From contig NZ_AP024110.1 in assembly GCF_019703875.1 (NCBI RefSeq), forward strand, positions 372,001 through 436,000: DNA of 64,000 nt, given 5' to 3'. A program made the position numbers and the translations under genes. Under the pieces are notes generated by a model. It was given only the letters and a program-made list of their open reading frames with translations. It ran no database searches and was not told the DNA's origin. The stretch comes from Methyloradius palustris. Lineage in GTDB: Bacteria > Pseudomonadota > Gammaproteobacteria > Burkholderiales > Methylophilaceae. Positions within the stretch are counted from its first letter, which is position 1; the number at the start of each line of letters is the position of its first letter. Positions 43,313-52,376 of this stretch are shown piece by piece.

Positions 43313-44012
43313 TTTTTGTATTCCTGTGCGTAGTGGTTTCAGGAATCGCTTGGAAATATGGGCGTGAAGCGGCCTATCCCGCTGAGCATCACTCAATGGG
43401 TTCGGGATATAGAATGCTGTACTGGTATTGCAGGCTATTGACACTTAGCACTGCTGCAGTAGAATGGTGTCGTACTTGTTCTATCAAGACACCCATCGCC
43501 TTGAGTTCTCGCAAAACTTGGGGCGATTGCATTTTCAGTCCCGCAAGACTGTTACCTCATACTCTGTATTTACCTAGCTCATCCCTTTCATAAAAATGGC
43601 AGCCTTACGGCTCCCGTCTCTTCATGTACGCCAGACAAAATTATTTACTGTCTGGTGACATAAAATCCAAATTAGCACAGGTTTTTGATCGCGCAAGTTT
43701 GGGCGAAACCATATATTAGTAGGCCAAAATTAGAATTTATGCAAGGAATATTATTTGTAAGTTATTGATTTGTAACTGGTAGTTGCAAAATAGAACAAAA
43801 AGTTGCGAGAGATCCTACTTAAATCAGGACTGGGCAGAAAATTATTTTTTTTGCTATTTTTCTAAACTTATTTAGATATTGATGCGGAATTCGCTAGTGA
43901 TTTTATGATGATAAAACAAGAGTTGCGGGAATTGGATTCTGTGATAATAAGCCTTGATAGCACAGTGACATTTATGATGTTCTAAAGTGGAACCTAATAA
44001 CGAATGATTAAT
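43313..44012. other. 700-bp non-coding region upstream of tnsAB
   Basis: AT-rich between the divergent-facing ends of tnsAB and the sprT-like gene. It contains AGTTGC at 43781, 43801 and 43921, a CCAGACA/TGTCTGG inverted repeat (43631-43655) and an ACA-ending stretch at 43970. It is where a Tn7-like end with TnsB sites would be expected; I cannot fix the boundary. Confidence 0.45.
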
Positions 44013-44741
44013 TTAATCTGAGATGCAGTAAAGAAGGATAACTTTGCAATCAATGCATTGAATATTTAAGCCTGATTTTCCCCACACATTCATTCCACAT
44101 TGTATGCAGTGATATTTCACCTTACTTTTCTTTGGTTTAATTTGGTACTCAAAATTAGTAAATATCTTTGATAAAGGTGTGTAGAGAAATTCTTCGGAAG
44201 TTGTTGCTATGTAAGTACGTGCTATAAATCCCTCATCTAATTTCTTGGCGGGCTGCCGATCTATCCAGTTAATTAAATACCCAGTATCTATAAGTTCTAA
44301 GCATGCACTCATAAATATTCCATTTTTTTCTGGGTAGTCGGCCATTTTTTGGCCAACTACATTTCCATTAGGTTGGCCGGTGTCACTAGGTATTAAGCCA
44401 ACAGACTTCATTTTTCTGGCCCATTCTTGATTGTGATAACCGAATCGACTTGGCTGGCCATGTTCAAATTGCCACAAATGACACTGTTCATGCACTAAGG
44501 TCTGGAAAATTTCAATCAGATTTTTACTTAGAAAATAAGTGGGATTTAAAGAAATTTCATGTGCATGATTCCCCTTTAAATTTCGCCAGCGAGTAGGAGA
44601 GAAAAACCCCATGGTATTTTTCTCTCTTTGTATTGTTATGATGCAATTGGAGAGCTGGTTAGCAAATAAACGCTCATTAAAAAATGAATATGCAAGCTGC
44701 AATTGTTCATAAAACTCAATTGTAGGATTTGGTAAGTTCAT
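44013..44741 (-). CDS. SprT-like zinc metalloprotease with C-terminal zinc ribbon
   Basis: 242 residues. The SprT signature is HEQCH at 84-88 (FQTLVHEQCHLWQFEHG), with a downstream HNQEW as third ligand region. The C-terminus has CIQCG...CIDCK, a zinc ribbon as in Spartan/SprT proteins. Relatives degrade DNA-bound or crosslinked proteins. It is divergent from the methyltransferase across a 26-bp palindrome that touches its ribosome binding site region. Confidence 0.82.
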   Translation of the reverse strand: MNLPNPTIEFYEQLQLAYSFFNERLFANQLSNCIITIQREKNTMGFFSPTRWRNLKGNHAHEISLNPTYFLSKNLIEIFQTLVHEQCHLWQFEHGQPSRFGYHNQEWARKMKSVGLIPSDTGQPNGNVVGQKMADYPEKNGIFMSACLELIDTGYLINWIDRQPAKKLDEGFIARTYIATTSEEFLYTPLSKIFTNFEYQIKPKKSKVKYHCIQCGMNVWGKSGLNIQCIDCKVILLYCISD

Positions 44742-44745
44742 ATTT

Positions 44746-44771
44746 AAAAATGTATCGTACGAAACATTTTT
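44746..44771. promoter_or_regulatory. 26-bp near-perfect palindrome between sprT-like gene and methyltransferase
   Basis: Arms AAAAATGT and ACATTTTT flank an inner palindrome TCGTACGA, with only the two A residues at 44754 and 44763 unpaired. It begins 5 nt upstream of the sprT-like ATG and 49 nt before the methyltransferase GTG. Operator for both genes; the core holds CpG dinucleotides. Confidence 0.65.
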
Positions 44772-44819
44772 ATGTCAAACTATAAATGAATTATTTTGAT
44801 TGTTTAAGGGAAATCGCCA

Positions 44820-46064
44820 GTGAACTTTAAAAGGTTTATTAAGAATCCGCGGAGGCTAGCAGGCAATAATCAGTTTAATTATGTGAGTTTATTCTCAGGC
44901 GCAGGATTGGGTGATTATGGATTAAAGCTTGCTGGGGGGAACTGCTTGGCAGCTGTAGAAATTGATCCAAATCGTGCAGCCGTGCATAAATTCAATATAA
45001 AAGCGAGAATGTGGGGAAATATTCGCTCGGAAAAAGATACTCTAATTCAAGAGCTTGAAGGTCAAGACATTGATCTTGTGGTGGCGACGCCCCCTTGCCA
45101 AAGCTTTTCGACTGCTAATGCAAAGCGAGGCTCTAGAGAAGATCCTGAACATGCCTCACGTGATGCACGCAATCATTTATTTTTTGAGGCTTTGTATGTA
45201 ATACGAGGTTTGAAACCAAAAGTAGTGTTATTTGAAAATGTGCCAAATTTTTTAAGTAGGAAAGTAAAAAGTAGTAATGGAAGTGTAACTGGATCTGTTC
45301 ATGACTTTATCTCTGCATCACTTAGCGACTATCAACAATGGGCTAATGTTTTATGTTTTTCAACATTAGGGGTACCACAAAGAAGAAAAAGGTCATTGGC
45401 AATTTTTGTGAGAAAGGATGTTGCGAATGAAAGTGGGAGTTTCCCAGATTTGTTAAAGCCAGAATCATGGCCAAATTATCCAACTAATCCCCCCTCTAAT
45501 ATACTGCAAGCATTAGCAGACTCAGAGCCATTAGACTCAGAAACTGAGACGAAGTCTCTTTCAAATAGCGATTTTTTACACCAAGTACCGACACATTCCA
45601 GCTTCCATTACAATTGGATAAAAGCGATACCTCCAAACAGCGGAAAAAGTGCATGGCATAACCCATGCCATGTATGTAATGACGATTCGGCTCCTTTCGG
45701 AAGTATTCAATGCGAGAAATGTGGAGCCGTAATGATTAACCGACCACATATTTTTGATACAAAAGGCCCGCGTGCCATAAAAGGCTTTACTACTAGTTAT
45801 AAACGTATGTTGCCAAACGAAATTGCACCGACTATTACAACAGCGAGCGGTGCGTTCAGCAGTGATTTAAAACTACATCCAGTAGAAAATCGCGTTCTAA
45901 GTGTGCGCGAGTGTGCCAAGTTGCAGACCATTCCATATTCGTTCAAATGGCCTGCCGAGTTAAACCATAAAAAAGGTAGTTTATTCAGGGAAATGATAGG
46001 GGAAGCTGTTCCGCCATTAGTTACTTACCGCTTCGGATGTGCGCTATCCTCACTTCTGAGGTGA
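44820..46064 (+). CDS. DNA (cytosine-5) methyltransferase with inserted zinc ribbon
   Basis: 414 residues, GTG start after AAGGGA. Motif I is VSLFSGAGLG (22-31), motif IV PPCQSFS with catalytic C93, motif VI ENV (139-141), motif VIII QRR (187-189), and motifs IX/X at the C-terminus (IAPTITTASGAF, EAVPPLVTYRFG). The target-recognition region carries C283, C286, C298 and C301, a zinc ribbon not usual in these enzymes. Probably the modification enzyme of a restriction-like cassette. The 3' end overlaps the convergent ATPase gene by 15 nt. Confidence 0.92.
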   Translation: MNFKRFIKNPRRLAGNNQFNYVSLFSGAGLGDYGLKLAGGNCLAAVEIDPNRAAVHKFNIKARMWGNIRSEKDTLIQELEGQDIDLVVATPPCQSFSTANAKRGSREDPEHASRDARNHLFFEALYVIRGLKPKVVLFENVPNFLSRKVKSSNGSVTGSVHDFISASLSDYQQWANVLCFSTLGVPQRRKRSLAIFVRKDVANESGSFPDLLKPESWPNYPTNPPSNILQALADSEPLDSETETKSLSNSDFLHQVPTHSSFHYNWIKAIPPNSGKSAWHNPCHVCNDDSAPFGSIQCEKCGAVMINRPHIFDTKGPRAIKGFTTSYKRMLPNEIAPTITTASGAFSSDLKLHPVENRVLSVRECAKLQTIPYSFKWPAELNHKKGSLFREMIGEAVPPLVTYRFGCALSSLLR

Positions 46065-48149
46065 CAGTTTATCCATAATTAGTGCCAATTGCGGTGTGTG
46101 TTGACTCATCGCAATAAGGAATTCTTCTACTGGTTTCCCGCCTAGTTGACATATTTGCTGCACTCTTGCATCTTGCTTGTCTGTCTCAGATCCTGCTAAG
46201 AGTGCTGCTAACAGCTCCATATGGTCACGACGAGATCTTTTTAACACATCTTCCCAACGTACATATTCAACTGCAACACTCGCTGTTTTGTAAAGTACCT
46301 CATCAAAGTTTCCAGAAACTAAAATCCCATTTACATTTGAACCTGGGAATCTTGATTGAAGATATCGTACATAAGAATTCAATTGTTCATCTTGCCCATA
46401 AGATGCTGTGATTTCAGGCCCTTTAAGTTCTACTATAACCATATTGTTTTGATTTGCATCTTCAAAAAATACAAAATCAGGTTGTGTCGCAGCGCCATCT
46501 AATGGATGAGTAGTCCGACGAGGAAATATCCCAGATGCCTCTGCTTCGTCACATATTGTTTTTAGAGAATTACGAGGAATATATTTTTCATAATCATTTT
46601 TAAGAATCCATGGAAATTGCTCAATCAAAGCTTGAAGTTGGGTCTCCTTGCCTAACATAATATGATTGTGTAGTTGAGTTAAAGCATAAACTCTCTGCGA
46701 AAATACTACCGCAAGCGATAGACTTTCAGGTATTAATTGTTCAGATAACTTACCAACAATAATAGAGAATTTATCTGCATCAAATTCAGCAGCTTCTTCC
46801 CAAAGTTTTTTTATTAGTTTTCGAGCAGGTTCATGTACCCAAGCTTTAACGGTGGCTTCCACTAACTTTTCTTTGTTAGCTTCTTCTTTTCCCAATCTTG
46901 GAGTAACTTCAGCAAGTAAGTCAGCGAGATGGTCTTTCTCAGACTCCCTTAATCCTAAATTTTCATTTTTCTTTAAGACCTGTGTAACTATTTCAATATT
47001 TTCAGTTTTAGCTACGGCCTTTCGGTGAGCCGTATATACCTGAATCCACCCCCGAATATTTAGGCTTCCCCATTCATGTAGTTTAGTAAAGTCGTCGTTG
47101 TCCCAGTCTATTGATGTGCGATCTGTTGAGATCGCATCATTTTCAAGTTCATCAATCCAATCGGCTTCAACAACCGCATAGAGGTAGCGCGTGAAGATTT
47201 CGTTGCCCTTGTTACCAAAGAAAAATGGACGATCTTGAGCAATTTTTCCATGAGCATAAATACCGACGCCTGCTTGATCATGAGACCAGGTAGCTTCTTT
47301 AACAAATCCAACCCAATAGCTTATTTCTTTATTGCCTATTGGTGTTTCAACAGTAGCCTTGAGGGAGCCCGAATCAGGTATGCGAATTTCCCATTCAGGA
47401 AATACATGTTTTTCAGTGACTTCAGTGTCATTCACTTTAACTTTAAAGTCAGGTCTTGCTAATGTAACTGTAAACCTGCGACCTAAAGACTCCAGCATTG
47501 CACTTGGTGAGATAGGTCGTCTCAGTGTTAAATGGTGAGCCCATATGATAGTGCCGCGCCCTGTGCCCGCAATATTATTAAGTAACGGTTTAATTATCTC
47601 AGCTAAGGATGCTTCTGATAAAAGACTTGCAATTTCTTTGTTATCCGCAATAACCTCTGGTTCATATTCAGCTAAAGAAGCGCCTTCATGATCAGCAGCC
47701 GTCATTTTTTGGTAATCAAATTTAAGCCATGTCGCTTTATTATTTTGTACTGTAATTAGTTCAACAATTTGAGCAACACCAAATGGTGCGAGTTTGCCAA
47801 TCCCTTTTCTGCCCATTAGCATACGGCCATCGATACTAGTTTCGTTAGGGTTCCCTTTAGCTCTTTTTGCTTTTCCTACAACTAGATATTTTTGAACGAG
47901 AGCCGTTTGATCCATTCCCCTTCCATCATCAGCAACAATAATACTTTTTGGGCTTCCATCGGTGTTTGTAATAAGATTTATCCAGATATTGTTTGCATCC
48001 GCATCCCATGAGTTCGAAACTAATTCAGCTATAACATTCGTAGGTTTGTTTTGATAAAGTTTTAATCCTAAATGCTCAATTATATTATGTGAGAAGCGGA
48101 GGACATATTTGGGTTGTTGGCTACTTGCTGACTCATTTGTATTACTCAT
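46050..48149 (-). CDS. GHKL ATPase (MORC/MutL-like) fused to PD-(D/E)XK nuclease domain
   Basis: 699 residues; AAGGGG ribosome binding site. The GHKL ATPase has an N-box E42-N46-D49 (AELVSNSWDADA), DDGRGM (74-79) and GRKGIGK (113-119), followed by a transducer domain. The C-terminus has a restriction-type nuclease motif: D558 (QPDFVFFED) and E574-x-K576 (VIVELKG), and a Q further on. MutL/MORC-type ATPases of this kind occur in predicted restriction systems next to 5mC methylases. It is probably the effector, ATP-gated cleavage being inferred. Confidence 0.85.
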   Translation of the reverse strand: MSNTNESASSQQPKYVLRFSHNIIEHLGLKLYQNKPTNVIAELVSNSWDADANNIWINLITNTDGSPKSIIVADDGRGMDQTALVQKYLVVGKAKRAKGNPNETSIDGRMLMGRKGIGKLAPFGVAQIVELITVQNNKATWLKFDYQKMTAADHEGASLAEYEPEVIADNKEIASLLSEASLAEIIKPLLNNIAGTGRGTIIWAHHLTLRRPISPSAMLESLGRRFTVTLARPDFKVKVNDTEVTEKHVFPEWEIRIPDSGSLKATVETPIGNKEISYWVGFVKEATWSHDQAGVGIYAHGKIAQDRPFFFGNKGNEIFTRYLYAVVEADWIDELENDAISTDRTSIDWDNDDFTKLHEWGSLNIRGWIQVYTAHRKAVAKTENIEIVTQVLKKNENLGLRESEKDHLADLLAEVTPRLGKEEANKEKLVEATVKAWVHEPARKLIKKLWEEAAEFDADKFSIIVGKLSEQLIPESLSLAVVFSQRVYALTQLHNHIMLGKETQLQALIEQFPWILKNDYEKYIPRNSLKTICDEAEASGIFPRRTTHPLDGAATQPDFVFFEDANQNNMVIVELKGPEITASYGQDEQLNSYVRYLQSRFPGSNVNGILVSGNFDEVLYKTASVAVEYVRWEDVLKRSRRDHMELLAALLAGSETDKQDARVQQICQLGGKPVEEFLIAMSQHTPQLALIMDKLSPQK

Positions 48150-48377
48150 ATCTTCCCCTTTAAAGTTCTTCCGAAGATTTAAATTGTTAAATACATTATG
48201 TAATTATTTTATTGGAGATAATGTAGTGAATCGAATAATAACCTTTGGGTTTAAAGATGGGTATAAATATAGAAGTATGAGAATTTTTTAGATCACTCTT
48301 CTTTAATCTAGTCATGGTGCTGCCCTTTTCTGTAAGCGTGTCAGGAAATACTAATAACGGAGCGATACTATTATCAC
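48150..48377. other. Intergenic stretch after the ATPase-nuclease gene
   Basis: 228 bp, AT-rich. It must contain the ATPase promoter on the minus strand; no further gene or clear repeat seen. Confidence 0.4.
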
Positions 48378-49370
48378 TTATTGCTTTGCAGTGGGACTAA
48401 GGGCGAGGGGCTTTACTGTACGACAGCGATGATCTAGTTGATGGGCAATTTGCTTAATGAGCTTATCTGGTAACAGATTGCTGTTAGTTTTAAATAGTAT
48501 TTGAGCCGCGTTCTTGCCATTAAACACAGTTATGCCATTGCGCCCCGTACGTTTGATAAACCAACCAGGTAAAGCAAGCCCGGGAATTACACTAACACTT
48601 TCCCCAACAGCACCCGACAGATATTGCTGTAGCCATTTGGCTTGGCGCTGTGCCTGCTCGATAGGCTTGGTTTCTTGCCACCCAGGAAAATTCAATGTTT
48701 TGCCATCATAATTGACGTTCCAGTCGGCTTTACCATCTTTCATTATTGGTTTGGCCCGGCCTTTCGTTTCAATAGCATATATACCTGAAGGGCCAACCAG
48801 CACATGGTCAATATTAAAACCTTCGGCAGGGATGTCGTGAAACACCCAATAACTATGATGTGCTAGCAAATTCAACTCCTGGGCAACCGCTAATTCAGCA
48901 TCGAGTCCTAATGAGAGCTTGTTCTTCTTGTTTGCTAGTTGATACATTTTGCGGCCCGAATACAAAGTGGCGCCTAATCCGACTAACGTATAAAAAACGA
49001 TGGAAAATAAATCGCCCCATTTGATGTTACCGAACACGACATTACTTAAGTATCCGCTATAAAGAATTAAGGGGATAAGCGGTGTCACAGCCATATTTAA
49101 CATCAAATCAACGGACACATCATCTAATTCGATGCGAAGGGATTCACCAGGGCTTCTTAACAAGTCCCTTGTGATTGGATTGCGTCGTTTTGCTACATTA
49201 CGTTTCTTAAAGAATACCAGTCCATAGACAATAGCAATCATTGGCACAAGGCAAAGCAAGGGAATTAGGCTAATCAACATCGCAAAATTTCTAATATTCA
49301 CATAGAGGGAAGCATGCAACAAAAATGCTGATAGAGCAAAATATACCACTTCTGTAAGAGTGATTTTCAA
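48378..49370 (-). CDS. NERD-domain membrane protein
   Basis: 330 residues. Two N-terminal TM helices (about 7-50), a further pair (about 90-140), then a cytoplasmic NERD domain: GLDAELAVAQEL, NIDHVLVGPSGIYAIETKGRAKP with the D...E-x-K nuclease-like residues. It starts with TTG (no good ribosome binding site), so the N-terminus is uncertain. NERD proteins are found in stress and defence islands; function unknown. Confidence 0.82.
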   Translation of the reverse strand: MKITLTEVVYFALSAFLLHASLYVNIRNFAMLISLIPLLCLVPMIAIVYGLVFFKKRNVAKRRNPITRDLLRSPGESLRIELDDVSVDLMLNMAVTPLIPLILYSGYLSNVVFGNIKWGDLFSIVFYTLVGLGATLYSGRKMYQLANKKNKLSLGLDAELAVAQELNLLAHHSYWVFHDIPAEGFNIDHVLVGPSGIYAIETKGRAKPIMKDGKADWNVNYDGKTLNFPGWQETKPIEQAQRQAKWLQQYLSGAVGESVSVIPGLALPGWFIKRTGRNGITVFNGKNAAQILFKTNSNLLPDKLIKQIAHQLDHRCRTVKPLALSPTAKQ

Positions 49371-49413
49371 GTACAGAGTTGATATTAAAAACGTGACAAT
49401 TTTAAGATGCGAT

Positions 49414-49483
49414 AATCGGAAGCATAAAATTGCTGTAGCAAATCGGAAGCATATAACTGTCTTTGGGACATAGTTATGCTTCC
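49414..49483. repeat. Cluster of GGAAGCATA repeats beside tRNA-Arg
   Basis: AATCGGAAGCATA occurs at 49414-49426 and 49441-49453 in direct orientation; GGAAGCATA recurs inverted at 49475-49483. A related copy (AAATCGGAATCATATA) lies at 36251-36266 at the other side of the island. Confidence 0.5.
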
Positions 49484-49516
49484 TCTGACAAATACGTCTT
49501 GCGAAGTAAAATTCTG

Positions 49517-49593
49517 TGGCGCGCCCGACAGGAGTCGAACCTGTGACCTTTGGCTTCGGAAACCAACACTCTATCCAACTGAGCTACGGGCGC
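49517..49593 (-). tRNA. tRNA-Arg (anticodon CCG)
   Basis: On the minus strand: acceptor GCGCCCG/CGGGCGC, D arm GCTC-AGTTGGATA-GAGT, anticodon arm TTGGT-TTCCGAA-GCCAA giving CCG, T arm with GGTTCGACTCC, encoded CCA. It lies at the right border of the genomic island; tRNA-Arg genes are common integration sites. Confidence 0.96.
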
Positions 49594-49706
49594 GTGTGTG
49601 GCGTGGAAGCACGATTATAGCAAATGGGTACTAGCTTGTCCTTTTAAGCCGCGCCGCTTATCAGTATAATCAACATCTTTACCTACGCTTTTAGGATTTA
49701 ACGGTC

Positions 49707-50672
49707 ATGAGCGATTCAGATCACGATTTCCCCAAAACCACAGCGAAGCAAGTCATCCTTGCAACATTAGGTGGATTAATCCCGCCTCTGTTGGTTATTT
49801 TTCTGGTTGTTAAATTATTGATGGGGATTCAGGCATCGCATATTCCTGATGCTGATCCGGCTATAGAAAGCGCTTTGGTTGCAGAGCGCATCAAGCCTGT
49901 AGCCACGATTGATCTGGCAGTAGTGGAGTCAGGTCCACACGTTGATAAAACAGGCGAGGCCGTTGTTGGCGCAGTCTGTTCTGCCTGTCATGCCGTTGGC
50001 GCTTTAGGCTCACCTAAGATTGGCGATGCTGCTGCTTGGGGTCCACGTATCAAGCAGGGTTATGAAACACTGATTTCGCATGCGATCAATGGTATTCGCC
50101 AAATGCCCGCACGTGGTGGTAACCCAGATTTAACAGATAATGAAATTGCTAACGCGGTCGCTTATATGGCAAATAAAGGTGGCGCGAGCTTCAAAGCGCC
50201 TGAAGCTGGTGGGGCAGTTGGTGGTGCTTCTGCACCAGCCGCCGCTGCAACTCCAGCGCCTGTGGCTGAAGCCCCTGTAGCGCAAGCAAAGCCTGCTACT
50301 CCAGCAGAGCCGAAAAAGGTTGCAGCAGCACCTGCCGCTAAACCTGAAGCTACAGAAAAACCTGCAGCGCCTCCTGCGGCATCTGAAGTAGTTGCCACTA
50401 AAGAAGCCGCACCTGCTGGTAAGAGCGGTGAGCAGGTATATAACAGTGTATGTACCATGTGCCATTCTGTAGGTTTGATGGGCGCCCCAAAGTTTGGTGA
50501 TAAAGATGCCTGGGCTCCACGCATTGCGCAGGGCTATGACACCTTGGTGCAGCATGCACTTAAAGGCATACGTATGATGCCAGCCAAAGGCGGTAATCCA
50601 GCGTTAAGCGATACTGAAGTCGCTGGCGCTGTGGCTTATATGGCCAATAACGGTGGTGCAAATTTCAAGTAA
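49707..50672 (+). CDS. Membrane-anchored di-haem cytochrome c (c5 type)
   Basis: 321 residues. An N-terminal TM anchor (about 18-40) precedes two cytochrome c5-like domains with haem motifs CSACH (91-95) and CTMCH (about 248-252), each ending in MPARGGNPDLTDNEIANAVAYM / MPAKGGNPALSDTEVAGAVAYM with the axial Met. A long Ala/Pro/Lys linker separates them. The two halves are a tandem duplication. Electron carrier in the periplasm facing the inner membrane. Confidence 0.93.
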   Translation: MSDSDHDFPKTTAKQVILATLGGLIPPLLVIFLVVKLLMGIQASHIPDADPAIESALVAERIKPVATIDLAVVESGPHVDKTGEAVVGAVCSACHAVGALGSPKIGDAAAWGPRIKQGYETLISHAINGIRQMPARGGNPDLTDNEIANAVAYMANKGGASFKAPEAGGAVGGASAPAAAATPAPVAEAPVAQAKPATPAEPKKVAAAPAAKPEATEKPAAPPAASEVVATKEAAPAGKSGEQVYNSVCTMCHSVGLMGAPKFGDKDAWAPRIAQGYDTLVQHALKGIRMMPAKGGNPALSDTEVAGAVAYMANNGGANFK

Positions 50673-50713
50673 TGATTCTACTCACAGCACGATTTTCTGA
50701 TCGGGCGTAACTG

Positions 50714-51547
50714 ATGGCAACCTACGCAATTGGCGATATTCAAGGTTGCCATTTTTCTTTTCAGCATCTGCTGTCTGAAATTCAATTCAATCCAAGTAGA
50801 GACCGCCTCTGGCTAGTGGGCGATATCGTCAATCGCGGTGCAGGTTCGCTTGAAGTCTTGCGCTGGGTTTACCAACATAGGGCTGTAATCAACTTGGTGC
50901 TCGGTAATCATGATTTGCATGCGATCACGGTGGCTGAAGGTTTTGCCAAGGCACACCGAGGCGATACCCTGCAAGCCATACTGGATGCGCCTGACAGAGA
51001 TGTGCTGCTTGGCTGGTTGCGCTGCCAGCCATTGATACATGATGGCGGCGAATATGTGATGGTGCATGCTGGCCTGTTACCACAATGGACTATTCAGGCT
51101 GCAACCAGCCTTGCCGCTGAAGTATCACAGGCATTATGCAGTGATGATTATCGTGACTTTCTCGCCCAGATGTATGGCAACCAACCAGCCACCTGGAGTG
51201 ATGAGCTTGAGGGAATGGATCGCTTGCGCGTCATCACCAACGCGTTTACGCGTTTACGAATTTGTAATGATGCTGGTGAGATGGATTTCAAGTTCAAAGG
51301 CGAATTATCTGATATTCCCCAAGGCTACCAACCCTGGTTTGATATTGCAGGCCGCCAATCTAAAGACGCAACAATCATCTTTGGTCATTGGTCAGCACTG
51401 GGTTTGCAGCAGCGTGACAAGCTTTTTGCGTTGGATACAGGTTGCTTGTGGGGTGGGCAGCTCACAGCGCTAAGGCTTGAAGATCGCGCCTTATTTCAGG
51501 TGCCTTGCAGTCTGGAAGACGCACCGCAGCTTATTACACCAGACTAA
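50714..51547 (+). CDS. apaH: Bis(5'-nucleosyl)-tetraphosphatase, symmetrical
   Basis: 277 residues. Hydrolyses Ap4A to two ADP. Metallophosphoesterase motifs: YAIGDIQGC, WLVGDIVNRG, VLGNHDLH, VHAGLLPQW, FGHWSALG, LDTGCLWGGQLTALRLED. Starts 41 nt after the cytochrome stop. Convergent with the acyltransferase gene. Confidence 0.96.
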   Translation: MATYAIGDIQGCHFSFQHLLSEIQFNPSRDRLWLVGDIVNRGAGSLEVLRWVYQHRAVINLVLGNHDLHAITVAEGFAKAHRGDTLQAILDAPDRDVLLGWLRCQPLIHDGGEYVMVHAGLLPQWTIQAATSLAAEVSQALCSDDYRDFLAQMYGNQPATWSDELEGMDRLRVITNAFTRLRICNDAGEMDFKFKGELSDIPQGYQPWFDIAGRQSKDATIIFGHWSALGLQQRDKLFALDTGCLWGGQLTALRLEDRALFQVPCSLEDAPQLITPD

Positions 51548-51561
51548 GTAGCCAGATTAAA

Positions 51562-52359
51562 CTAAGCGGCTAAGTTAAGTTTTTCGGCAATTTCCTGGCG
51601 CGTGAGATTGGCTAAATCTCTGCGGTCATGCTCTTGTGGATTGATCGGCGTCAGAAAATCCATCACGACCACTGGCGTGCGTTGCGCGATGATCATTTTC
51701 ATTGATTCAAAAAAACTGATGTCTCCCCAGTACGCCATTTCAAGATTTGGTTTGCCGTCAGGCAAAGGATAGCTAATGGCAAATGGCCATACTTGTGAAT
51801 TCGCATTGATCGCTGCTTGAATCAGGCTGCTTTTGAATGGCTTGATTTCAGTACCATCCGTGGTCGTGCCTTCAGGGAAGTAACACAGGCAATCATTTGA
51901 TTTAAGGCTTTCCGTTGCTACCTTGACCATGCGCCCAGCATCTTGTTTGCGTTCACGTTCAGTGAATAAAGTATTCACCTTCATTGCAAACCAGCCGATT
52001 AAAGGCCAGTGCCTGATCTCTGATTTGGCAACGAAACGTACGGTACGCACGCTGTTTAACGCGTGAATATCAACCCATGAGATATGGTTAGCGATAAACA
52101 TCACATTGGTCACGTCATTGGCAGGCACTTTGCCCGTGACGACAATCTTGATATTGAGTACACCCAGTAATTTGCGCGACCAGCGGCTGATGATCAATTC
52201 ACGGTTTCTGGCACTTACTCTAGGCAAGACAGTACTCGCCACCACCACACCGTACAGGGTGTGGATGATGAGGCGAATGCTGCGGTAGATGCGCGTGACG
52301 AGTGAAGAGTGTTGCGGCAAAATGGTGGGTGCAAAACTACCTAAAGTGATTGAAGACAT
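51562..52359 (-). CDS. 1-acyl-sn-glycerol-3-phosphate acyltransferase-like (OlsA candidate)
   Basis: 265 residues, PlsC family: NHISWVD provides H-X4-D, and FPEGTTTDG the phosphate-binding motif. One N-terminal membrane helix. It lies 17 nt downstream of the OlsB-like gene, so it could be OlsA, the O-acyltransferase finishing ornithine lipid; generic PlsC activity is the alternative. Confidence 0.85.
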   Translation of the reverse strand: MSSITLGSFAPTILPQHSSLVTRIYRSIRLIIHTLYGVVVASTVLPRVSARNRELIISRWSRKLLGVLNIKIVVTGKVPANDVTNVMFIANHISWVDIHALNSVRTVRFVAKSEIRHWPLIGWFAMKVNTLFTERERKQDAGRMVKVATESLKSNDCLCYFPEGTTTDGTEIKPFKSSLIQAAINANSQVWPFAISYPLPDGKPNLEMAYWGDISFFESMKMIIAQRTPVVVMDFLTPINPQEHDRRDLANLTRQEIAEKLNLAA

Positions 52360-52376
52360 ATTAGCCAGTAATCATA

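Noticed and set aside
43313..43444. N-terminal extension of the TnsAB frame by 44 residues
   Set aside because: No TnsA-like sequence in the extension and the ATG at 43312 has a proper AGGA; the extension overlaps likely control DNA.
50130..50555. Antisense frame in the cytochrome linker
   Set aside because: A by-product of the Ala/Pro repeat codons; low complexity and Cys/Arg-rich.
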